Origin: Streptomyces spinosus
GTDB lineage: Bacteria; Actinomycetota; Actinomycetes; Streptomycetales; Streptomycetaceae
DNA: 64,000 bases
Assembly (NCBI RefSeq): GCF_020400655.1
Contig: NZ_JAINRC010000023.1
Location: 62,001-126,000, forward strand
Direction: 5' to 3'
The notes below the pieces were generated by a model. It had not been told where the DNA came from and ran no database searches. It worked only from the letters and a program-made list of their open reading frames with translations. A program made the translations under genes and the position numbers. Below are positions 52,077 through 59,952 of the stretch, piece by piece; position 1 is the stretch's first letter; the number at the start of each line of letters is the position of its first letter.

Positions 52077-52662
52077 CGCGGTGGTCAGGGGCGTCTTCAA
52101 TGGTCGCCGATATTCTGCCATCGGAGGCGGTGGGAAGATCTTGGTGAAACATTGCGGTGATGTTTCGCGGTGTGCTGCGGGCGATGTGCGGCGTCCCGCT
52201 CCGGCCGGCCGGGAGGCGGTGGACCGAGTGCCGTTCCCGCAGGCAGGGGAGGCGATCGACGCGTGGGCGCGGGAGTCTCCCGTGTCGCTCCGCTCTCTCC
52301 GCGTCACCCGGCCGGGCGTGCGTCCGGTGCCGTCCGTGGCGCCGACCGGCGTCGGATCTTGTCCGAAACATGACAGGAAAGCGCTTGGTTCCGGCCGGTT
52401 GTGTGCGCTGCGCGGGTGCGTGGGGCCGGGTACTGCGGTGATCTTGAAGGCCAGGTAGGTCCCGGCCGGGAGTCCAGGCCCCGGTCGGGAGTGGCGCGCC
52501 GGTGCGGTGGTTGCTCGCGCGGACGTGCCGTCCGGTCGCCGCACCGGCCACGCAGGGCGCCTTCTGCCGCGCCTGCCGGCCGGCCGCGACCGATCGGCGA
52601 CACCGCGACATCCCCTCGGACATCCCCTCACGAGCCCTCATGTGGCCGCAGTCGTTCCCCAC
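52077..52662. other. Gene-free stretch beyond the operon promoter
   Basis: About 585 bases. An AT-richer patch at 52095-52170 may contain further regulatory sequence. No gene seen. Confidence 0.4.
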
Positions 52663-53751
52663 TCACCGCGGTGCTGACGCGCCGGCCAGGGCCTGCCGAA
52701 CCTCGGCTGCGGGGAACGGGGTGCGCTTGCTTTCCGTGACGAGACGACGGGCGAAGTCGTCCATGACGACGGCATGCGGGGCATGGCGATCGATGATCGC
52801 CGAGATTCCGGGAGGGACGCCGTCGGGGCGGCGGCCCGCGATCCACCGGCGCAGGAAAGTCCCGAGTTCCGTGTCACCGCGCACGGCCTCGGGCAGGTGG
52901 TGGCGCAGCAGGTGCCACGGTGCGTAGCAGCGGTCGTAGACGAGGTGGTCGCGGAGGAAGGCGGCCTCCGCAGCCGAGAGTTCGAAGTCGCGGCTGAGAG
53001 CGAGCCCGAAGTCCGCGAAGTACACCTGTTGCCCGTCGGTCAGCAGGTTGGCGAAGTGTGCGTCGAAGTGCACCATTCCCCGGGAGCTCATGAACTCGGT
53101 CCCGTCCAGCAGCGCCTTCTCCACCCACAGATAGGAGGAGTCGCCTGAGTCGCCTCCCGGCCTGGTGTCAGCCACCGCACCGGCGGCGCCGAGCCAGGCG
53201 GCGAGTGTCTGAGGCACGTGCTCCAGGAAGAGCACCAGGCTGGCGGTGGACCGGCCGATGGCTTCCAGCCGGCGGCGTACGGCAGGCGATCCCTCCCACC
53301 GCGCGACGGCCCCCTCGACGCCTCCGAACTCGTCGGCGAAGTCGGCAGGAGGCCGGTCCGGCAGAACTCGCCAGTGGTACATGAGCGGGAACCCGGCGAA
53401 TTCGCCGCTCAGCACCCACGCGGTGGTCATGACGTGTGCGGCCAGTTCGCGCCAGGCCCCGAACCCTGCCGACCCCACCCCGTACTGGTAGTGGAGAGGG
53501 AGATCGAACAGGTTGGCGGTCGAGCGGACGTGCTCCGGCCGCAACTCGATGTCCGTCAGCGGGATTCGTTTGAAGAAGACAGGTGTCCCCGCGACCTCCA
53601 TCTCACCCCGTCTGCCGCCGATGCCCGAACCCAGTGCCGGCGCGGCAGCCACCGCATCGCCGAGCCGGCGGTCGCTGAGCAACGAGAGCTGTGCTCCTAC
53701 GGCCGCGCAGGCGGATACACGTGCGCTGGGTAATGGCTGGGTCTCATCCAT
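52663..53751 (-). CDS. Protein-kinase-fold phosphotransferase-like protein
   Basis: A 362-residue protein with the catalytic signatures of the aminoglycoside-phosphotransferase/protein-kinase fold: MVHFDAHFANLL (HxDxxxxN Brenner-type motif) followed by YFADFGLALSRDF (DFG metal-binding motif). The N-terminal lobe contains VFFKRIPLTDIEL with the candidate ATP-binding lysine. Substrate is unknown: a small molecule, a protein or an antibiotic are all possible. The ATG at 53751 has GGAG 6-7 bases upstream. It precedes the FAAL operon on the same strand but is separated from it by about 680 bases and the operon's own promoter, so it is probably independent. Confidence 0.8.
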   Translation of the reverse strand: MDETQPLPSARVSACAAVGAQLSLLSDRRLGDAVAAAPALGSGIGGRRGEMEVAGTPVFFKRIPLTDIELRPEHVRSTANLFDLPLHYQYGVGSAGFGAWRELAAHVMTTAWVLSGEFAGFPLMYHWRVLPDRPPADFADEFGGVEGAVARWEGSPAVRRRLEAIGRSTASLVLFLEHVPQTLAAWLGAAGAVADTRPGGDSGDSSYLWVEKALLDGTEFMSSRGMVHFDAHFANLLTDGQQVYFADFGLALSRDFELSAAEAAFLRDHLVYDRCYAPWHLLRHHLPEAVRGDTELGTFLRRWIAGRRPDGVPPGISAIIDRHAPHAVVMDDFARRLVTESKRTPFPAAEVRQALAGASAPR

Positions 53752-54069
53752 CGGCGGCTCCTGCCTGACATCACGTCGACCCGATTGATCATGCCAGGCG
53801 TCCCGTCGTTCCCGCGCCGCGGATTGTGCCGCGACGACACTTCCTGGCCCGGGGCCGGGAGTCTGCGAGGCCGCCCCCTGTGGTGTGCGCCGTAGGAGTA
53901 CGTGCCGTCATGGCCGGACCAGTGCCGCGCGGACGCCGTCAACCGGCACAAGCGCCGACGCCCCGGCTCGTCGAGCTGAGGGCGCTGCCGTGCCGACGGC
54001 GTCGGGCCGCCCCGGCAGCCGGGGCGCACGACCGAGTCCGCCACCTCCGCCGGGGGCAGCCGGACAGCA
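53752..54069. other. Intergenic, nothing recognised
   Basis: 318 bases between the kinase-fold gene and msrB, both leftward. No gene; promoter sequence for the kinase-fold gene is expected here. Confidence 0.4.
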
Positions 54070-54471
54070 TCATTCGGATTCGGCAGACTTCAGCCGCAGG
54101 GCGAGACTGTTTATGCAGTAACGCTTGTCCGTCGGCGTCGCGAATCCCTCGCCCTCGAACAATTCCCCAAGATACGATCCGCAGCGAGCACACCGAACCA
54201 CCGGATAGGAGGACCCGTCCTGCTGCACTTCGACCGAATCGAGGTCCTTGGGGTCGTAGAACGCAGGCCAGCCACAGCGCGAATCGAATTTCTCATCGGA
54301 AGTGAAAAGATCCGCACCGCAGGCCCTGCACGAGTACACGCCCTCTTCTTTGGTGTCGGTGTACTCTCCCGTGAAGGCCATTTCGTCCGCACCACCCCGC
54401 AGCACCCGGTATTCCTCCGGGGTGAGCTCCTCACGCCACTCGGCGTTTGACTTCTCTATTTCGTAGGCCAT
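54070..54471 (-). CDS. msrB: Divergent methionine-R-sulfoxide reductase MsrB
   Basis: A 133-residue MsrB. The two zinc CxxC pairs (YSCRACGADLF and VVRCARCGSYLG) and the catalytic cysteine in KRYCINSLALRL are present. The highly conserved active-site HLGH, part of SHLGHVF in relatives, is replaced by YLGE (SYLGELF), losing both histidines. The loop before VVRCARC is also short (QQDGSSYP). The gene has clearly lower GC3 than its neighbours (codons such as AAA, GAA, ATT, TTT). It might be a laterally acquired or relaxed copy with altered activity. ATG at 54471. It lies just past the stop of the flavin oxidoreductase gene on the same strand and may be co-transcribed. Confidence 0.88.
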   Translation of the reverse strand: MAYEIEKSNAEWREELTPEEYRVLRGGADEMAFTGEYTDTKEEGVYSCRACGADLFTSDEKFDSRCGWPAFYDPKDLDSVEVQQDGSSYPVVRCARCGSYLGELFEGEGFATPTDKRYCINSLALRLKSAESE

Positions 54472-54541
54472 GACCTCATCCTTCAAGGCTTGGAATGTCC
54501 TGAGTTCCACCGGACGACGGCTGAGGGTACCGGAGATGCGG

Positions 54542-55564
54542 TCAGCGCCAGCCGAGTTCCGGTGCCACGTGCGTGAGGATGCTCTCCAGCACATGAACGT
54601 TGTAGTCGACTCCGAGCTGGTTCGGGATGGTCAGCAGCAGGGTGTCCGCGGCCTGGATGGCCTCGTCGTCCCGCAGCAGCTTCACCAGTCTGTCGGGCTC
54701 CGCGGCGTAGGACCGCCCGAAGACGGACTGGGTGACGTTGTCGTGCGTGCCGACCTGGTCGCGGGAGTTGCGGTCGTGGCCGAAGTAGGCGCGGTCGAGG
54801 TCGCTGGTCAGGGCGAAGATGCTGCGGGCGACCGAGACACGCGGCGTTCGGGTGTGGCCGGCCTTCCGGTACGCCTCGTGGTACGCCTCGATCTGCTTGC
54901 GCTGCTGCACGTGCAGTGGTTCGCCCGTCTCGTCCTCCTTCAGCGTCGAACTCTGCAGGTTCAGCCCCAGCTCGGCGGCCCAGACGGCGGTGGCGTTCGA
55001 CGCGGAGCCCCACCAGATCCGGTCGCGCAGTCCCTCGGAGTGCGGTTCTATGCGCAGCAGTCCGGGCGGGTTGGGAAACATCGGCCGCGGGTTGGGCCGG
55101 GCGAAACCCTCGCCGTCGAGCACCTTGAGGAAGGCCTCGGTGTGGTGGCGAGCCATGTCGGCGTCGGTCTCGCCCGGCGCGGGGTTGTAGCCGAAGTAGC
55201 GCCAACCGTCGATCACCTGCTCCGGTGACCCGCGGCTGACGCCCAGCTGCAGCCGGCCACCCGAGATGAGGTCGGCGGCGCCCGCGTCCTCGGCCATGTA
55301 AAGCGGGTTCTCGTAGCGCATGTCGATCACGCCGGTGCCGATCTCGATCTTCGAGGTCCGCGCACCGATCGCCGCGAGCAACGGGAACGGGCTGGCTGCC
55401 TGCCGGGCGAAGTGGTGCACTCGGAAGTACGCGCCGTCCACGCCGATCTCCTCGGCGGCGACGGCCAGGTCGATGGACTGGAGCAGGACGTCCGAGGCCG
55501 ACCGGGCAAGGGAATGCTGGTTGGGCGACCAGTGGCCGAAGGAGAGAAATCCGATCTTCTTCAC
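54542..55564 (-). CDS. LLM class flavin-dependent oxidoreductase
   Basis: A 340-residue luciferase-like TIM-barrel enzyme using FMN or F420. Motifs are KKIGFLSFGHW at the start, YFRVHHFARQAASPFPLLAA, EIGTGVIDMRYENPLYMAED and RLQLGVSRGSPEQ. Members oxidise or reduce diverse small molecules, including detoxification of xenobiotics. The GTG at 55564 is chosen because KKIGFLSFGHW is the conserved beginning; the frame is open to 55621 and the ribosome site is weak. The msrB gene follows by 70 bases. Confidence 0.9.
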   Translation of the reverse strand: MKKIGFLSFGHWSPNQHSLARSASDVLLQSIDLAVAAEEIGVDGAYFRVHHFARQAASPFPLLAAIGARTSKIEIGTGVIDMRYENPLYMAEDAGAADLISGGRLQLGVSRGSPEQVIDGWRYFGYNPAPGETDADMARHHTEAFLKVLDGEGFARPNPRPMFPNPPGLLRIEPHSEGLRDRIWWGSASNATAVWAAELGLNLQSSTLKEDETGEPLHVQQRKQIEAYHEAYRKAGHTRTPRVSVARSIFALTSDLDRAYFGHDRNSRDQVGTHDNVTQSVFGRSYAAEPDRLVKLLRDDEAIQAADTLLLTIPNQLGVDYNVHVLESILTHVAPELGWR

Positions 55565-55856
55565 GTTGTGTCCAGCGGTTCGGGTTGTGTCGTGCCGGCG
55601 GCGGGTCAGGTGGTGATCCACGCACGGGGCCGCGGGGACCGTCGCCGTCGGTGCGGTGGACCGGTCGGATCCACGCCGGCGTGGCGAAGGCCCCGGGGGG
55701 GGGCGTGAGAAGCGTCCGCGGGAGGGTCGGCTGTGTCAGCGAGGTGAGCGGCGCCGTGGGAGCAACGTGAGGGGCTGCCGGTCGTCCCCCTCTGCGTTGG
55801 CTCCGCTGCCGCGAGGCGCGCCTGCGCGGGAGCCGTCCGCGCGCGGGAGCGTGTGC

Positions 55857-55889
55857 GTGGGGGGTGCGGCTCGCGGCGGCACCCCCCAC
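55857..55889. terminator. 11-bp hairpin terminating the alcohol dehydrogenase gene
   Basis: GTGGGGGGTGC (55857-55867) pairs with GCACCCCCCAC (55879-55889) around an 11-base loop, 12 bases past the minus-strand stop at 55902. The rest of 55565-55901 has no gene; a poly-G run of nine lies near 55692-55702. Confidence 0.6.
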
Positions 55890-55901
55890 CTGTGCCAGGG
55901 G

Positions 55902-56945
55902 TCAGGGCTTGATGAGCACCTTCAGGCTCTTGCGGTCGGCCATGTCCTGGTAGCCGGCCGGGACACCGTCGAGGTCGGTGGTGGCGTCGAGGACCTTCCC
56001 GGGCTCGATCGTGCCGTTCAGGATGTCCGGCATCAGTTCCTCCATGTAGGCCCGGGCCGGTGCGGGGCCGCCTGCCAGGCGGATGTTGTGACGGAAGAGG
56101 CTGCCGAAGCCGATGGGCGCTTCCTCGTACTGGGGGGCGCCGACCCGGCTGATGATCCCGCCCGGTCGGACGATGCCGAGGGCCTGCTCGTAGGCGGCCT
56201 TGGTGCCGACGGCTTCCAGGACCACGTGCGTGCCGTGCCCACCGGTGAGCTCGCGAACCGCTTCGATGCCTGCTTCGCCGCGGGCGGAGACGACGTCGGT
56301 CGCGCCGAACTCACGTCCCAGGCCGGTACGCGCCTCATGGCGGCCCATGAGGATGATCTGTTCAGCGCCCAGCCGCTTGGCGGACAGGACCGCCAGCAGG
56401 CCGACAGCCCCGTCGCCGATCACGGTGACGCGGGTGCGCTCGTTGACTCCGCCTGCCACGGCGGCGTGGTAGCCGGTGCCGAGGACGTCGGCGAGTGTCA
56501 GCAGGGAGGGGATGAGGGCCGAGTCCTGGGCGACGGGGAGCTTGACGAGGGTGCCGTCGGCCAGAGGCACGCGGATGGCCTCGGACTGGCCGCCCTCATC
56601 CGGCACGAAGTCCCAGAAGTTCGCCTCCGGGTGGACACAGGACGTGTGCAGGCCCTCACGGCAGAACTCACAGGTGTTGTCGGAGACGGCCCACGCGGAG
56701 ACGACCAGGTCGCCGCGCTTGACGGTGGTCACCTCCGAGCCGGTGTCTTCGACGATGCCGAGGAATTCGTGCCCCATCCGGGCCGGACCGTCCTCGGGCT
56801 TCATCGAGGCGTAGGGCCACAGGTCCGTGCCGCAGACGCACGACGCGGTGATCCGGACCAGGGCGTCGGTCGGGTGCTTGATGACGGGATCGGGGACGTT
56901 CTCGACGCGGACGTCACCGGCGCCGTACATGAGGACTGCGCGCAT
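55902..56945 (-). CDS. Zinc-dependent alcohol dehydrogenase (MDR)
   Basis: A 347-residue medium-chain dehydrogenase. Catalytic zinc motifs are CVCGTDLWPY and RMGHEFLGIVED; the NAD(P) Rossmann motif is VTVIGDGAVGLLAVL. The structural-zinc lobe keeps C-x2-C-x7-C in NTCEFCREGLHTSC but replaces the usual first Cys by Asp (SDNT), so that zinc may be absent or differently bound. Such proteins are often annotated as threonine or butanediol dehydrogenase-like; the substrate is unknown. ATG at 56945 with GGAGC upstream. Flanked by other redox enzymes on the same strand but with its own terminator. Confidence 0.9.
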   Translation of the reverse strand: MRAVLMYGAGDVRVENVPDPVIKHPTDALVRITASCVCGTDLWPYASMKPEDGPARMGHEFLGIVEDTGSEVTTVKRGDLVVSAWAVSDNTCEFCREGLHTSCVHPEANFWDFVPDEGGQSEAIRVPLADGTLVKLPVAQDSALIPSLLTLADVLGTGYHAAVAGGVNERTRVTVIGDGAVGLLAVLSAKRLGAEQIILMGRHEARTGLGREFGATDVVSARGEAGIEAVRELTGGHGTHVVLEAVGTKAAYEQALGIVRPGGIISRVGAPQYEEAPIGFGSLFRHNIRLAGGPAPARAYMEELMPDILNGTIEPGKVLDATTDLDGVPAGYQDMADRKSLKVLIKP

Positions 56946-57149
56946 CAGTCATGCTCCATTTCAGACGGTGCCCGAGGGAAGGGGCACTCCGGCTGCCTGT
57001 CGAGAGCAGGTTCCGGCCGATGTCTTCCGGCCTGGTTGCCCTCTCATGGGTGCTACGTGTCATTGCTGTTCGCGGGACACCGTGACCACTCCCACCCTCT
57101 TGAGGAGCGCCGTTCGAGGGGCCGGAGGGTGCGGCGTCGGGTGCGTGTC

Positions 57150-57183
57150 GGCGGAGCGTCCGTGCCGGCGGAGCGTCCGTGCC
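57150..57183. repeat. 17-bp tandem duplication
   Basis: GGCGGAGCGTCCGTGCC occurs twice in tandem (57150-57166, 57167-57183) within the 375-base gap between the alcohol dehydrogenase and SDR genes. No gene is seen in the gap. Confidence 0.6.
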
Positions 57184-57320
57184 GGAGGGGTACGCGTGAA
57201 CGGCGCGAACCGCGTTCCCGCTTTCCGGTCGGCCGTCCCATGCCGGACAGGGCTGCTCACACCCTGTTCGCCCGACATGGGCGGGCGTCGACATCTGTCC
57301 GGGCCAGGCCGGCCCCGGTG

Positions 57321-58109
57321 TCAGCTGGGCTGGGCGGTGGGCATGATGAAGACCTGGGGGAGGTTGACGCGCAGGGGCAGGGAGGCGATGAAGCCGACGG
57401 TCTGCGCGATGTCGATCGACTGGAGCCAGTCGATGGTCTCCTTGGAGCCTTCCAGCCATTCGCGGGCGCCGGTGTCGGTGACGTGGTCCTGCAGTTCCGT
57501 GCCCACGATGCCGGGCTCGATCGCGGAGACCCGGACCTTCTTCGGGCCCAGCTCGATGCGCAGGTGCTTGGACAGGTGCGAGACGAACGCCTTGGTGCCG
57601 GCGTAGACCGCGAAGGTCGGGTAGAGGTTCTGCGCGGCGCTGGAGGAGGTGTTGATCAGGTCGGCGACACCGCGCTCCTCGGCGGCGCGCACCAGCTGCG
57701 GGGTGAACGCGCCGATGACGTTCATCAGCCCGGAGATGTTCAGGTCGATCTGGCGCTGCCACTGGTCGGCGCGCAGTTCCTCGACGGGACCGGGCAGCAT
57801 GACGCCGGCGTTGTTCAGCAGCAGGTCCGCGCCGCCCAGCTCGGCCTGGACGCGGTCGGCCGCGGCCTGCACCGCGGCGGGGTCGGTCACGTCGACGGCG
57901 ATCGCCAGCGCGGTGCCGCCGTCCTTGGCGATGCGCGCGACCAGGTCGTCCAGCCGCTCCGCGCGCCGGGCCAGCACGGCGACCTTCGCGCCCAGCGACG
58001 CCAGGTGTTCGGCCGACGCCTCGCCGATGCCGCTGGACGCGCCGGTGATGACGGCCACCCGGCCGTCCAGGGGCCTGGTGGAGGCCGTGGCAGAGGTCTC
58101 GGTGGTCAT
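57321..58109 (-). CDS. SDR family oxidoreductase
   Basis: A 262-residue short-chain dehydrogenase: TGASSGIGEASAEHLASLG, LLLNNAGVMLPGPVEELRAD, the Ser in INTSSSAAQNLY and catalytic YAGTK. Cytosolic, NAD(P)-dependent; substrate unknown. The ATG at 58109 is preferred; residues before it have shadow-like composition. Divergent from an MmyB-like regulator, a pairing that is very common in Streptomyces, where the regulator typically represses the adjacent oxidoreductase. Confidence 0.92.
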   Translation of the reverse strand: MTTETSATASTRPLDGRVAVITGASSGIGEASAEHLASLGAKVAVLARRAERLDDLVARIAKDGGTALAIAVDVTDPAAVQAAADRVQAELGGADLLLNNAGVMLPGPVEELRADQWQRQIDLNISGLMNVIGAFTPQLVRAAEERGVADLINTSSSAAQNLYPTFAVYAGTKAFVSHLSKHLRIELGPKKVRVSAIEPGIVGTELQDHVTDTGAREWLEGSKETIDWLQSIDIAQTVGFIASLPLRVNLPQVFIMPTAQPS

Positions 58110-58306
58110 GGGATGACACCTTCCGGAAGATTCGGAACTGTGGACAGAGGCAGGGGTCCCGGACGTCCGCCGTCGCGGTCCCCGCCCTCCAAGCACACCA
58201 CCGCGCGACCGGCCCGCACGCCCCGCAGGTGGCCCTGGCAAAACAGGTACTGACAGGACCACCCAGCGTGGCGCGGGCAGCGTGCCGGCAGGCGAAACTG
58301 GAAGGC

Positions 58307-59164
58307 ATGGACCGCAGCAGCGAGATCGCCGCCTTCCTGCGCACCCGCCGTGCGCGGGTCAGCCCCGAGTCGGCGGGACTGCCCCCCGACGGGCGCGTCC
58401 GACGCGTGCCCGGCCTGCGCCGCGAGGAGGCAGCTCGCCTCGCGGGCGTGAGCACCGAGTACTACACCCGGCTGGAACAGGGCCGGGCCGCACACCCCTC
58501 GCCCGAGGTGGTGGACGCCCTGGCCCGCGCCCTGCGCCTGGACGCCGCCGAACGCGAACACCTCACCAACCTCCTCGCCCGCCCGGGCGCACGACGCGCA
58601 CCGGTCAACCCGCAGCGAGTCCGCCAGGGCCTGCACCTGATGCTCCAGACCCTGGACGCGGTACCCGCCTTCGTCATCGGCCGGCGGACCGACGTCCTCG
58701 CCTCCAACCCGCTGGCCCGCGCCGTCCTCACCGACTTCGAGGCACTGCCCGTCCAGCGCCGCAACCTGGCCCGCTACTACCTCCTCGACCCCCAGGCCCG
58801 CGAACGCACCGTCGACTGGGAACAGATCGCCGCCGAGACCGTGGCCATGCTCCGGCTGGAGGCGGGCCGCTGCCCCCAGGACCGCCGGCTGGCCGACCTG
58901 ATCGGCGAACTGACACTCAACTCACCCGAGTTCAGCACCTGGTGGAACGACCACCGCGTCCTGCGCCGCAGCCACGGCACCCTGCACCACCGCCACCCGC
59001 TCGTCGGTGACCTCCACTTCTCCTACGAGTCACTGCAACCGCCCGGCGACGACAACCAGACCCTGTGCGTCTACCTCCCGCAACCGGACACCACCACAGC
59101 CGAATCCCTGCGCATCCTCAGCAGCTGGGCCACCAGTGGCGAAGCAGCCCTCCGCGGGAGGTGA
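58307..59164 (+). CDS. MmyB-like XRE family transcriptional regulator
   Basis: A 285-residue regulator: N-terminal HTH (EIAAFLRTRRARVSPESAGL, then LRREEAARLAGVSTEYYTRL) and a C-terminal MmyB-like ligand-binding domain (about 105-275) with AFVIGRRTDVLASNPLARAV, FDA-like linker, and LGDLHF-like HPLVGDLHFSYESL. The domain can bind fatty-acid-like ligands in the MmyB family. The ATG at 58307 is typical of the family (MDRSSEIAAFL) even though GGAAGG lies too close to be ideal, so a leaderless or upstream GTG (58229) start remains possible. It probably controls the divergent SDR. Confidence 0.9.
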   Translation: MDRSSEIAAFLRTRRARVSPESAGLPPDGRVRRVPGLRREEAARLAGVSTEYYTRLEQGRAAHPSPEVVDALARALRLDAAEREHLTNLLARPGARRAPVNPQRVRQGLHLMLQTLDAVPAFVIGRRTDVLASNPLARAVLTDFEALPVQRRNLARYYLLDPQARERTVDWEQIAAETVAMLRLEAGRCPQDRRLADLIGELTLNSPEFSTWWNDHRVLRRSHGTLHHRHPLVGDLHFSYESLQPPGDDNQTLCVYLPQPDTTTAESLRILSSWATSGEAALRGR

Positions 59165-59232
59165 ACCAGGTCCACCCGTCCTGGTCTGTTCGGATTATTT
59201 CGCGGCTTCTCGCACATGTTTGCGGATGTGCT

Positions 59233-59460
59233 TTGCCGTCCGACGCCCTGGGTCGGCGCCGCGATGACCAGGGAGTGCGCCAGGTCCGGGCGCTTCACCG
59301 CGATGGTCTGCTCGGTGAAGCTGCCGACGTCGTACCCGCACAGCACCGCGTCACTGATGCTCAGGTCGTCGATGAGTACGACGACGCCTTCGTTGCCGTG
59401 TACGAGCACAACGGGCGTCCCATTGCCCGTACTGCCCGAGCGTTCGTAATAGTTCCGGGA
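59233..59460 (-). pseudogene. Alpha/beta hydrolase remnant
   Basis: The minus strand reads NYYERSGSTGNGTPVVLVHG, then after a missing segment SISDAVLCGYDVGSFTEQTI and RPDLAHSLVIAAPTQGVGRQ. These are the oxyanion-loop and nucleophile-elbow regions of an alpha/beta hydrolase (GYDVGS would suit an epoxide-hydrolase-like Asp nucleophile), but about 40-50 residues between them and the whole cap and C-terminal domain are lost. A separate frame starting at 59578 (TTPLIWYPGYGPGN) may be another piece. No functional product is expected. Confidence 0.55.
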
Positions 59461-59812
59461 AGCCCTGTGTAGGCTGCGAAAAAGGCATGGGAACCCTCCG
59501 GTCACCTCTCGCTGGAACAAGTACGTAGGTCAAGTTTCCCGGGCCGTAGCCCGGATACCAGATCAGCGGTGTCGTCATAGGGGATCACGTTTGAAGGGTC
59601 CGGACGGTGTTCAGGAGGACTTGTCACACCTGCACCGTTTCCTCATCCACATCCACAGCATGCGCCGCGCCGCCGCGACACGCATCCGGATGAGCGGGCA
59701 TGCCGCTGACCCGCCGTCCGGGCTGTGCGAAGCCCCTCTCGCCATGTCAGTCGTCTCCCGGGTCTTCATGGTGCTGCGGCAGGAAGTGCCCGCCTCCCGG
59801 TCACGCACCGCG

Positions 59813-59910
59813 ACGCCGTCCATCGGCCGCAGCGCCCGGTGGACCCGGGCGCTGCGGCCGATGGACGGCGTGGATGACTCCGTGCCCGGTCCTCGGCCGG
59901 CCGGGCACGG
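59813..59910. terminator. Tandem hairpins, first with a 27-bp perfect stem
   Basis: A 27-base arm (59813-59839) pairs perfectly with 59845-59871 around TGGAC. A second hairpin, CCGTGCCCGG (59880-59889) with 59901-59910, follows. They lie 40-140 bases past the minus-strand stop at 59953 and should end the transcript of the large CdtB-like gene. The rest of 59461-59952 has no gene. Confidence 0.75.
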
Positions 59911-59952
59911 AGCCCACCGGGCCGCGTCAGGCACTCGGTGACGTGGCGGGGA

